Source: Nissabacter sp. SGAir0207
Lineage (GTDB): Bacteria > Pseudomonadota > Gammaproteobacteria > Enterobacterales > Enterobacteriaceae
Direction: 5' to 3'
DNA length: 64,000 nucleotides
Assembly: GCF_005491205.1 (NCBI RefSeq)
Contig: NZ_CP028035.1
Location: 434,001 to 498,000 of the forward strand
Positions within the stretch are counted from its first letter, which is position 1. Every line of letters starts with the position of its first letter. The notes beneath the pieces were generated by a model, which saw only the letters and a list, made by a program, of their open reading frames with translations, did not search any database and was not told where the DNA came from. The position numbers and the translations under genes are program-made. This document shows positions 56,880-64,000 of the stretch, piece after piece.

Positions 56880-57896
56880 ATGAAGATACTGGTTACCGGG
56901 GCGACAAGCGGATTGGGCCGCAACGCCGTAGAAGCCCTGTTGCTGGCAGGGCATGAGGTTCATGCCACCGGTCGCAATCCGCTGGCCGGTGAGGAACTCA
57001 CGGCGCTGGGCGCACGCTTCACGGCGCTGGATCTGGTTGGGGCAGACATCGCCGCCTGCCGGGCGTTGATGGAGGGATGTGACGCGGTCTGGCACTGTGC
57101 GGCCAACACCTGCCACTGGGGCGATTACCAATCCTTCTATGATATCAACGTGCTGGCCACGGAAAACCTGTTGCAAGCCGCCGGGCAGCTCGGGGTGGGG
57201 CGCTTTATCTACCTCTCTTCCGCCGCCATCTACATGGATTACCGCCATCGCTACAACGTGCAGGAGAACTTCCGCGCCAAGCGCTTCGTCAACCACTATG
57301 CCGCCAGCAAATATGCGGCGGAAGAGGCCATTCGCCGGTTGATCCCGCACTTCCCCGCCACCCGCTGCGTGATCCTGCGCCCCTGTGCGCTGTTCGGCCC
57401 GTGGAATCAGGGCATCCTGCCCCAGATGTTGGATGAGTTGCGGCGTGGCAAGGGGATTTTGTCCCTGCCGGAGGGCGGTGTGGCGCGGTTGGAATTTACT
57501 TACAGCCTGAACGTGGTGGAGGCGATGCAGCTGGCGACCAGCCAGCCGGAGATGGCCTCCGGCTCACTGTTTAACGTCACCAACCAGGAGGCGCAGAGCC
57601 TCGCGGTGATGCTGGAGTGCCTGCTCGGGCAGCAACTCGGCATCCAGTACTATCTGCGCGCCACCCCTTACCGGCTGGCCTACAGCCGCGCTGGCCTGCA
57701 TGAGCTGGGCAGCCTGCTACGCCGCCAGAGGCCGGGCACTACCCGCCACCACATCGCCGCCGCGGCCTATGACCTGACCCTCAGCGCCCAGCAGGCGCGC
57801 GAGGGGCTGGGCTACCGCCCGCGCTACTCCCTGAAAGAGGGTGTGGAGCAGACGGCGCAGTGGCTGGTGGCGCGGGGCTTTGTCACCCCGCGCTAA
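56880..57896 (+). CDS. NAD(P)-dependent epimerase/dehydratase-type oxidoreductase (extended SDR)
   Basis: A 338-residue extended short-chain dehydrogenase. The nucleotide-binding GATSGLGRN is at residues 7-15 (family pattern GxxGxxG), the active-site serine lies in IYLSSAAIY, and the Tyr-x3-Lys pair in YAASKYAAE. The C-terminal substrate domain resembles 3-beta-hydroxysteroid dehydrogenase/isomerase-like members, so substrate could be a sterol-like, sugar-nucleotide or small carbonyl compound; I cannot decide. It sits alone on the + strand between nrdD and treC, where E. coli has no such gene, and its last 14 bases overlap treC. Confidence 0.85.
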   Translation: MKILVTGATSGLGRNAVEALLLAGHEVHATGRNPLAGEELTALGARFTALDLVGADIAACRALMEGCDAVWHCAANTCHWGDYQSFYDINVLATENLLQAAGQLGVGRFIYLSSAAIYMDYRHRYNVQENFRAKRFVNHYAASKYAAEEAIRRLIPHFPATRCVILRPCALFGPWNQGILPQMLDELRRGKGILSLPEGGVARLEFTYSLNVVEAMQLATSQPEMASGSLFNVTNQEAQSLAVMLECLLGQQLGIQYYLRATPYRLAYSRAGLHELGSLLRRQRPGTTRHHIAAAAYDLTLSAQQAREGLGYRPRYSLKEGVEQTAQWLVARGFVTPR

Positions 57897-59559
57897 CCGA
57901 ACCGCGTAGCCAGTAGATCGCCTCAAACGGGCGCAGCGTGATGCCGCCCGGCTGTGGCGCGGCATCCGCATAGTTGGCGAGCAACTGCTCCCATCCCTCC
58001 AGCTCCACCTCCTGCGGCTCCCACGCCTGTGGCTCACGGCTCAGGTTGGCGATCACCAGCAGTTGCTGGCCCTCCGCCTCACGCTGGTAGCACCAGAGCC
58101 AGGGGTGATCGGGCAGCAGATCCTGATAGTCGCCGTGGGTCAGCAGCGGGATCTGCTTGCGCAGGGCGATCAGCCGCTGGTAGGTGTAGAACACCGAATC
58201 GCGGTCGGCCAGCGCGTGCTGCACATTCACCTCCCGGTAGTTGCTGGCTGGCTCCAGCCACGGCTCGGCAGGGGTAAAGCCAGCGTTGGCGCTCTCATCC
58301 CACTGCATCGGCGTGCGGCTGTTGTCGCGCGACTTGCTGGCCAGAATCGCCAGCAGCTCCTCCGCGTCGTGGCCCGCCTCGCGCAGCTCATGGAACATGT
58401 TCAGGCTCTCCACATCGCGATACTGCTCAATGCGCTGGTAGCCGGGATTGGTCATGCCAATCTCCTCGCCTTGGTAGATGTAGGGCGTGCCCTGCATCCC
58501 GTGCAGTGCCATCGCCAGCATCTTGGCGGCTGGCACGCGCAGTGCCTCGCCGTCGCCAAAGCGCGACACAATGCGCGGCTGGTCGTGGTTACACCAGAAC
58601 AGCGCGTTCCACGCCTCCCCATGCATCCCCTGTTGCCACTCGCGGAAAATGGCCTTGAGCCGGACGAAATCGGGCTTCGCCAGCGACCACTTCTCGCCAT
58701 CGGTGTAATCCACCTTCAGGTGGTGGAAGTTAAAGGTCATCGACAGCTCACTGCCATCCAGCGCGCCATACTGGCGGCAGTGCTCGAGGGTGGTGGAGGA
58801 CATCTCGCCGACGGTCATCAGCCCACGCGGCTGGAAGACGTCCCGGCTCAGCTCACGGATAAACTCATGGATGCGCGGGCCGTCGGTGTAGTAGCGCCGC
58901 CCATCGCCGCCCTCATCCTCCGGCAGGCCGGGGGTTTTTGACACCAGATTGATGACGTCGAGCCGCAGGCCATCCACCCCGCGCTCCGCCCAGAAGGCGC
59001 ACACCTGCTTCAGCGCCTCCCGCACCGGTGGGTGCTCCCAGTTCAGGTCGGCCTGCTGGGTGGCGAACAGGTGCAGGTAGTACTGGCCGCTGGGGTCGTG
59101 CCACTGCCACGCCTGACCACCAAACTTGGAGCGCCAGTTGTTCGGCGCGCTGCCGTCCGGCTTGCCATCGCGCCAGTAGTAGTAGTCGCGGTAGGGGCTG
59201 GCCGGATCCTTGGACTGGATAAACCACTCGTGCTCGGTGGAGGTGTGGTTGAACACCATATCCATGATGATGCGGATGCCACGCTGGTGCGCCTCGCGGG
59301 TCAGCTGCTCGAAATCCTCCAGCGTGCCGTAGCTGGGGTCGATGGCGCAGTAGTCCGCCACGTCATAGCCATTGTCCACCTGCGGCGAACGGTAGATGGG
59401 CGTCAGCCACAGGGCGTCCACGCCAAGCTGTTGCAAATAGTCGAGCCGGCGAATGATGCCGGGCAGGTCGCCCCGGCCATCGCCGGTGCTGTCCTGAAAA
59501 CTCTTTGGATAGATCTGGTAGATGACGCCGTTTCGCCACCAGGGCAGGGGTGCAGACAT
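57883..59559 (-). CDS. treC: Trehalose-6-phosphate hydrolase
   Basis: Cytoplasmic GH13 enzyme splitting trehalose 6-phosphate into glucose and glucose 6-phosphate. The ATG at 59559 (GGGAG upstream) gives 558 residues; earlier codons fall in the treB-treC spacer. GH13 regions are visible: DMVFNHTS, GLRLDVIN with the nucleophile Asp, VGEM with the acid Glu, and WCNHDQPR with the third carboxylate. It is the last gene after treB, separated by a hairpin. Confidence 0.96.
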   Translation of the reverse strand: MSAPLPWWRNGVIYQIYPKSFQDSTGDGRGDLPGIIRRLDYLQQLGVDALWLTPIYRSPQVDNGYDVADYCAIDPSYGTLEDFEQLTREAHQRGIRIIMDMVFNHTSTEHEWFIQSKDPASPYRDYYYWRDGKPDGSAPNNWRSKFGGQAWQWHDPSGQYYLHLFATQQADLNWEHPPVREALKQVCAFWAERGVDGLRLDVINLVSKTPGLPEDEGGDGRRYYTDGPRIHEFIRELSRDVFQPRGLMTVGEMSSTTLEHCRQYGALDGSELSMTFNFHHLKVDYTDGEKWSLAKPDFVRLKAIFREWQQGMHGEAWNALFWCNHDQPRIVSRFGDGEALRVPAAKMLAMALHGMQGTPYIYQGEEIGMTNPGYQRIEQYRDVESLNMFHELREAGHDAEELLAILASKSRDNSRTPMQWDESANAGFTPAEPWLEPASNYREVNVQHALADRDSVFYTYQRLIALRKQIPLLTHGDYQDLLPDHPWLWCYQREAEGQQLLVIANLSREPQAWEPQEVELEGWEQLLANYADAAPQPGGITLRPFEAIYWLRGSVSAG

Positions 59560-59610
59560 AACAGGTCTCCCATTTTTACTGAGGAAAGGTCGGCCAAAGG
59601 CCGTAAAAAG

Positions 59611-59636
59611 GCCGGGTGCGCAGTGGCGCACCCGGC
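59611..59636 (-). other. Intercistronic hairpin between treB and treC
   Basis: A 10-bp perfect stem GCCGGGTGCG/CGCACCCGGC with a six-base loop lies within the 82-base spacer and is not followed by a T run. Such hairpins often protect the upstream message or uncouple expression of the two genes. Confidence 0.6.
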
Positions 59637-59641
59637 AAGGA

Positions 59642-61069
59642 TCAGATATAGACCTGCTCGCCCCGGCGCACTTTGCGCTGGTAGACCAGCATGGTCAGCA
59701 GGATCGGGATCACCGTCGCCACCAGCATCGCCAGCGAGAAGGTGCCCCAGAACTGGGGTTTGATGGAGAGGATACCGGGCAGACCACCGACGCCGATGCC
59801 GTTGGCTGTCACGTTGCCCAGCCCGCAAATCAGCGAGGCGGCCGCCGAGCCAATCATTGCGCAGAGCATCGGGAAGCGGTACTTGAGGTTGATACCGTAC
59901 ATCGCCGGTTCCGTGACGCCAAGGAAGGCGGAGATGGCGGCTGGCACGGAAATCTCGCGCTCATTGGCCTTGCGGCTGACAATGATGATGCCGACCACCG
60001 CCGCTGCCTGTGCGATGTTGGAGATGGCGATCAGCGGCCACACTGGCGTGCCGCCCATGCTCTGGATCATCTGCAAGTCGATGGCCAACGTGGTCTGGTG
60101 TACGCCGGTGACCACCAGCGGCGCATAGAGGAAGCCAAAGATCGCCGCGCCAATCGGCGCGAAGCTGCCGGTCAGCATCGCTTTCACTGCCCAGGCAACG
60201 CCATCGCCGACCAGTCGGCCAAACGGGCCAATCAGGGTGTGGGCGAGGAACACCGCCAGCAGCAGCGACACCACTGGCACAATCACCAGATCCAGATAGT
60301 TGGGCACGATGCGCCGCAACCGCGTCTCAATAAAGGCCAGCGCCACGCCCGCCAGCATCGACGGGATCACCTGTGCCTGATAGCCCACTTTCTCAATGGT
60401 GAACCAGCCAAAGTTCCACACCTCCGGGATCTGTTGCCCGAGCAGGTAGGAGTTCATCAGCTGCGGCGACACCAGCGTAATACCGAGCACGATGCCGAGG
60501 ATCGGCGTGCCGCCCAGCTTTTTCACCGTCGCCCAGCAGATGCCGACTGGCAGGTAGAAGAAGATCGCCTCGCCCAGCAGCCAGAGGAAGTCATACACCG
60601 TCTTCCACAGCGGGTGCGACTGCGCCAGCGTCTGGCCGTCTGACATCGGGATGTCGCCAATCACGTTGCGGAAGCCCAGCACCAGCCCCCCGGTGATCAG
60701 CGCTGGCAGCAGTGGGAAGAAGATCTCGGCGAAGTGGGAGATGCCGCGCTCAAACCAGCTCATGTTCTGGCGCGCCGCCACTTTGGCCTGCTCCTTGTTC
60801 GCGCCGCTGTTGCCGGTGGCGGCAATCAGCGCCTGATAGTATTCGCCCACCTCCGGCCCAATCACCACCTGGAACTGGCCAGCGTTGGTGAAGCACCCCT
60901 TCACCATCCGCAATTTCTCAATCGCCTTGCTGTCCGCCTTGGCGGGGTCATTCAACACAAAACGCAACCGGGTAATGCAGTGGGTGACGGTGGCGATATT
61001 GCCACTGCCGCCCACCAGGGTAATCAACTGCTCAATGTCCGCCGGGTCAATCGCTTTCTTTTTGCTCAT
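59642..61069 (-). CDS. treB: PTS trehalose-specific EIIBC component
   Basis: Takes up trehalose and phosphorylates it to trehalose 6-phosphate. The 475 residues comprise an N-terminal EIIB domain with the phosphorylated cysteine Cys31 in THCITRLRF, and a C-terminal EIIC domain of about ten membrane segments (from about residue 110), including GVTEPAMYGIN. No EIIA domain is attached, so the glucose EIIA (Crr) is expected to serve it, as in E. coli. Confidence 0.97.
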   Translation of the reverse strand: MSKKKAIDPADIEQLITLVGGSGNIATVTHCITRLRFVLNDPAKADSKAIEKLRMVKGCFTNAGQFQVVIGPEVGEYYQALIAATGNSGANKEQAKVAARQNMSWFERGISHFAEIFFPLLPALITGGLVLGFRNVIGDIPMSDGQTLAQSHPLWKTVYDFLWLLGEAIFFYLPVGICWATVKKLGGTPILGIVLGITLVSPQLMNSYLLGQQIPEVWNFGWFTIEKVGYQAQVIPSMLAGVALAFIETRLRRIVPNYLDLVIVPVVSLLLAVFLAHTLIGPFGRLVGDGVAWAVKAMLTGSFAPIGAAIFGFLYAPLVVTGVHQTTLAIDLQMIQSMGGTPVWPLIAISNIAQAAAVVGIIIVSRKANEREISVPAAISAFLGVTEPAMYGINLKYRFPMLCAMIGSAAASLICGLGNVTANGIGVGGLPGILSIKPQFWGTFSLAMLVATVIPILLTMLVYQRKVRRGEQVYI

Positions 61070-61158
61070 GGTCAGATGCTCTTGTCAGGGGCCAGGTGGC
61101 CGATCCGGAGAGGGTAGGAGGTAAGCAAAGCATAGCGCCAATTGAGGCGGATAGAATT

Positions 61159-61170
61159 GGGAACGTTCCC
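61159..61170. promoter_or_regulatory. TreR operator before treB
   Basis: A perfect 12-bp palindrome GGGAACGTTCCC lies 90 bases upstream of the treB start, within the treR-treB spacer. It is the type of site bound by LacI-family TreR at the E. coli treB promoter. Repression relieved by trehalose 6-phosphate is inferred. Confidence 0.75.
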
Positions 61171-61226
61171 GGATTGGGGCGTCGATCACAAATACCGGCC
61201 GCCGGATCGTCGGCGGCGAGTGGGAT

Positions 61227-62177
61227 CTACTCCGCTAGGCGGCAGGGAATGGTGATCTGCTGGGGATCGGCGGGCGAGGGCTGGAGCTGGCTGAGCAGCT
61301 GCTCGGCGGCGCGCAACCCGGCGGTGCCGTAGCCCATCTCCACCGACAGCGTCTGCGGAAACAGGAAGCGCAACAGTGAGTTATTGCCGATGCCGCCCAC
61401 CTGCACCGCGCTCCCTTGCTGTTGCAGGTACTGGGCCGCGCCAAGGGCGATGGTGTCAGAGGCGCAGATCAGCGCAGTGGTCTCGGGGCGCAGCACCTCT
61501 GGCGCCAACCGGAAGCCGCTCTGGTAACACAGCTCGCCGAGCGCCACCACTGGCGTTATCCCGGCCTCCTCACAGCAGGCGAGATAGGCCTGATGGCGGC
61601 GCTGGCCGGTGGTGGCGTCCGTCGGCTGCACGCCGATGTAGCTCACCTGTCGGTGGCCGCGCGCGGCCAGCGTCTCCATCAGTAAACGGATGGCACCGGC
61701 ATCGTCATAACAGACGGCGGACAGCCCGGCGTAGCCGCGTGCCAGCGTCACCATATTGGCCTGCCAGGGGCGCAGCGCCGCCTCATCCAGCCCGGTAAAG
61801 CCAAACAGGATCACCCCATCCACCCGCCGTTGGCGCAGCACATGCAGATGCTCCTCCACCCGTTCCGGCGAGAAGCGGCTCTCCATCACAATCGGGTCGT
61901 AGCCGTGCTGATAGAACAGCGGCAGCATGGCGCGCACCGCCTGATTCTCAGAGGCGGAGTCGAGGCGCGAGACGATAATTCCCACCACCTTGTCGCTCTG
62001 GCCGCGCATCGCCCGCGCCGACTTGGAGGGCGTAAAACCATGCGCGCGGATCACTGCCTCCACCCGCTCACGGGTCTGCGGGTTCACGCTCTTTTCATGG
62101 TTGATTACGCGGGAGACGGTGGACTTCCCCACGCCGCTGAGACGGGCAATGTCTTTGATGGTCAGGCGACTGGTCAT
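61227..62177 (-). CDS. treR: Trehalose operon repressor TreR
   Basis: LacI-family repressor of the trehalose genes. The 316-residue protein opens with the helix-turn-helix TIKDIARLSGVGKSTVSRVIN (residues 6-26) and the hinge SKSARAMRGQ, followed by a periplasmic-binding-protein-like effector domain that in TreR recognises trehalose 6-phosphate. It is transcribed in the same direction as treB-treC with a 157-base gap that holds the operator. Confidence 0.95.
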   Translation of the reverse strand: MTSRLTIKDIARLSGVGKSTVSRVINHEKSVNPQTRERVEAVIRAHGFTPSKSARAMRGQSDKVVGIIVSRLDSASENQAVRAMLPLFYQHGYDPIVMESRFSPERVEEHLHVLRQRRVDGVILFGFTGLDEAALRPWQANMVTLARGYAGLSAVCYDDAGAIRLLMETLAARGHRQVSYIGVQPTDATTGQRRHQAYLACCEEAGITPVVALGELCYQSGFRLAPEVLRPETTALICASDTIALGAAQYLQQQGSAVQVGGIGNNSLLRFLFPQTLSVEMGYGTAGLRAAEQLLSQLQPSPADPQQITIPCRLAE

Positions 62178-62509
62178 GGTTTACGGCTGGTTACCACAGT
62201 TGGGAGTAGGGGGCCGGCAACACCGGCGGTGTCCCCCTTTTTAGCTGAAATTGCGCCGTCGCGCATCCCCCCAGACCACACTCTGGGGTAATTCTTAATT
62301 TCCATCGCCAGCTAGCCATTCTGGGGGGCGCAGGGTGGAAGTAAATGCCTGAAAATTTTCGTTATTGCCAGCGATCGTCACGCCATTGCCAGCAGGCGGT
62401 GGCAATCGTCGGTTTTTTGCGCCACAGCGGCGACGGGGCGAGACTTACCCTTTACTATCCATCGGGTTACTCTTGCGCATTGCTGTAATGACCCCTGGGA
62501 TGGATAACC
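62178..62509. other. Divergent region between treR and the beta-hexosaminidase gene
   Basis: 332 bases without a gene. It must hold the promoters of treR (minus) and the hexosaminidase (plus). GGGATGGA before the ATG at 62510 serves as ribosome site. I could not identify a clear operator or hairpin. Confidence 0.4.
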
Positions 62510-64000
62510 ATGAAACGCTCTCTACCGACCTCGCTGCTTGCCTCGTTGCTGCTGCTCTCCCCCGGCCTGAAGGCCCAGCCCGCTGGCGATCTGCCGCTGA
62601 TGCCGTGGCCGCAACGGGTGGAGTTCAACCCGCAGCAGCAGGGCAGGCTGGTGCTGGACAACCGGCTGACCATCGGCGTCAGTGGCGACGATCTTGGCCC
62701 AGAGGTCACGCGCTGGCGGCAGCGCATCGCGGAGCAGACCGGCTGGGAGCTGTTGCCGCAGACCGGCAACCCGCAGCAGGCGATGATCATGATCGTCATC
62801 GCGCAGAAGGTTGATCCGCTGCCGCAGCCGGAGAGCGATGAGCGCTACCAGCTCACCATCACGCCACAGGGGGCGGTGCTGAATGCCGAGACGCGCTTTG
62901 GCGCGCTGCGCGGCATGGAGACGCTGCTGCAACTGATCCGCGATGATGGCCGCCAGACTAGCCTGCCGCTGGTGCGCATCACGGACGCGCCGCGCTTCCC
63001 GTGGCGTGGGCTGCTGCTGGACTCGGCGCGCCACTTCCTGCCGGTAGCCGACATCAAGCGGCAGCTGGATGGCATGGCGGCCGCCAAGCTCAACGTCTTC
63101 CACTGGCACCTGACCGACGATCAGGGCTGGCGATTTGCCTCCACCCACTACCCCAAGTTGCAGGAGCTGGCGAGTGACGGCCACTACTACACGGTAGCGC
63201 AGATGAAGGAGGTGGTGGCCTACGCCGCCGCGCTCGGCATCCGCGTGGTGCCGGAGATTGACCTGCCCGGCCACGCCTCGGCGATCGCCGTCGCCTACCC
63301 GGAGCTGGTCAGCGCGCCGGGGCCTTACCTGATGCAGCGCGAGTGGGGCGTCCATACGCCGCTGCTCGATCCCAGCCGGCAGGAGACCTACCAATTCGTG
63401 GATACGATCCTCGGCGAAGTGGCGGCGATCTTCCCCGATCCCTACCTGCACATCGGCGGCGATGAGGTGGATCCGACCCAGTGGCTGGCATCGCCCACCA
63501 TTCAGGCATTTATGCAGCGCAACAATCTGGCGGATGCCCACGCGCTGCAAGCCTACTTCAACCGCAAGCTGTCGCTGATCCTCGGCTCCTACCAGCGGCG
63601 TATGGTCGGCTGGGATGAGATTTTGCACCCGGACTTGCCGCACACCAGCGTCATCCAGTCCTGGCAGGGGCCAGACGCGCTGGCCGCCGCCGCGCAGGCG
63701 GGCTATTCGGGGCTGCTCTCCACCGGTTTCTACCTCGACCAGCCGCAGAGCACCGCCTACCACTACCGCAACGAGGTGCTGCCGCAGCCGCTGTGGGTGG
63801 ATGACAAGATCCATGCCGATGAGAAGGGGCAGAGCTGGGCCTTCACGTTGCCGCGCCTGAAGGGCAAGCCGGTGGAGGGAAGCTTCACGCTGATTGAGGG
63901 GCCGCAGGGGTGGCGTGGCTTTATCGACTTCAACGGCAAGGCGCGCCGCGCGGTGCGCGAGATTGACTGGCACTCGCCGGAGGAGGTGAGTTTCCGCCTC
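62510..64000 (+). CDS. Exported beta-N-acetylhexosaminidase, GH20 family (cut by window end)
   Basis: Open from the ATG at 62510 to the window edge: 497 codons, 3' part missing. A signal peptide (1-22, ending KA-Q) is followed by the non-catalytic alpha/beta domain (about 28-160) and the GH20 barrel with RGLLLDSARHF, HWHLTDDQGWR, PEIDLPGHA and the catalytic pair Asp318-Glu319 in HIGGDEV. These enzymes remove terminal GlcNAc/GalNAc from chitin oligomers or glycans in the periplasm or outside. In orientation it is divergent from treR. The C-terminal domains, and thus whether it is a chitobiase or a broader hexosaminidase, cannot be seen. Confidence 0.95.
   Translation, partial: MKRSLPTSLLASLLLLSPGLKAQPAGDLPLMPWPQRVEFNPQQQGRLVLDNRLTIGVSGDDLGPEVTRWRQRIAEQTGWELLPQTGNPQQAMIMIVIAQKVDPLPQPESDERYQLTITPQGAVLNAETRFGALRGMETLLQLIRDDGRQTSLPLVRITDAPRFPWRGLLLDSARHFLPVADIKRQLDGMAAAKLNVFHWHLTDDQGWRFASTHYPKLQELASDGHYYTVAQMKEVVAYAAALGIRVVPEIDLPGHASAIAVAYPELVSAPGPYLMQREWGVHTPLLDPSRQETYQFVDTILGEVAAIFPDPYLHIGGDEVDPTQWLASPTIQAFMQRNNLADAHALQAYFNRKLSLILGSYQRRMVGWDEILHPDLPHTSVIQSWQGPDALAAAAQAGYSGLLSTGFYLDQPQSTAYHYRNEVLPQPLWVDDKIHADEKGQSWAFTLPRLKGKPVEGSFTLIEGPQGWRGFIDFNGKARRAVREIDWHSPEEVSFRL

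Noticed and set aside
62522..63973. 483-codon open frame on the minus strand at the window end
   Set aside because: It is antisense to the clearly recognisable GH20 hexosaminidase with its catalytic Asp-Glu motif; long shadow frames are common in GC-rich genes.

Overview
The window is chromosomal DNA of a gammaproteobacterium of the order Enterobacterales. About two thirds of it is housekeeping sequence whose proteins read almost residue for residue like Escherichia coli ArgR, FtsH, NusA, IF2, PNPase, DeaD and NrdD. The GC-rich background, the mixture of E. coli-like blocks in a different order, and the accessory genes suggest a Yersiniaceae- or Pectobacteriaceae-type genus (Serratia/Rahnella-like). 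Genus cannot be settled from the sequence alone.

Layout: (1) 1-3825: tail of a chemotaxis receptor, fbp and mpl, then a small exported protein and two tandem DUF1471 (YhcN-type) proteins. (2) 4231-6418: argR and mdh, divergent, then sfsB. (3) 6752-14225: ispB opposite rplU-rpmA, yhbE-obgE, dacB opposite greA, yhbY opposite rlmE. (4) 14273-31538: a long + strand run carrying ftsH, folP, glmM, secG, tRNA-Leu(GAG), initiator tRNA-Met, rimP-nusA-infB-rbfA-truB-rpsO-pnp, nlpI, the 26-codon yrbN and deaD. (5) 31605-36771: yhbW, the O2-independent ubiquinone genes ubiV/ubiU opposite ubiT, then yhbS, yhbQ and yhbP. (6) 36950-53755: an accessory surface-adhesion locus. (7) 53916-64000: anaerobic ribonucleotide reductase nrdD-nrdG, a sugar-nucleotide-type epimerase, the trehalose genes treR-treB-treC, and the start of an exported family-20 beta-hexosaminidase cut by the window end.

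The most interesting part is region 6. A chaperone-usher fimbrial set (major pilin, periplasmic chaperone, usher, two-domain tip adhesin) runs without an obvious terminator after the chaperone into a two-partner-secretion pair: a FhaC/ShlB-type outer-membrane transporter and a 2900-residue filamentous-haemagglutinin-type exoprotein. A LuxR/RcsB-type response-regulator-like protein faces it from downstream. The pilin-chaperone-usher-adhesin-transporter order matches the Bordetella fimA-fimB-fimC-fimD-fhaC string. The exoprotein gene here follows the transporter, whereas Bordetella fhaB precedes the fim genes. The exoprotein ends in a proline-rich tail with 14 hexapeptide repeats and three repeats of about 66 residues, and carries no VENN motif of the CDI type.

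Regulatory structures visible in the DNA include a sigma-E/sigma-70-like greA promoter followed by a GraL-like attenuator, a sigma-32-like promoter before rlmE-ftsH, the RNase III stem of the pnp leader, paired NrdR boxes 32 bp apart before nrdD, a TreR palindrome before treB, and an ARG box before argR. In E. coli, fbp-mpl and nrdDG-tre lie close together; here the whole argR-to-yhbP block plus the adhesion locus separates them.
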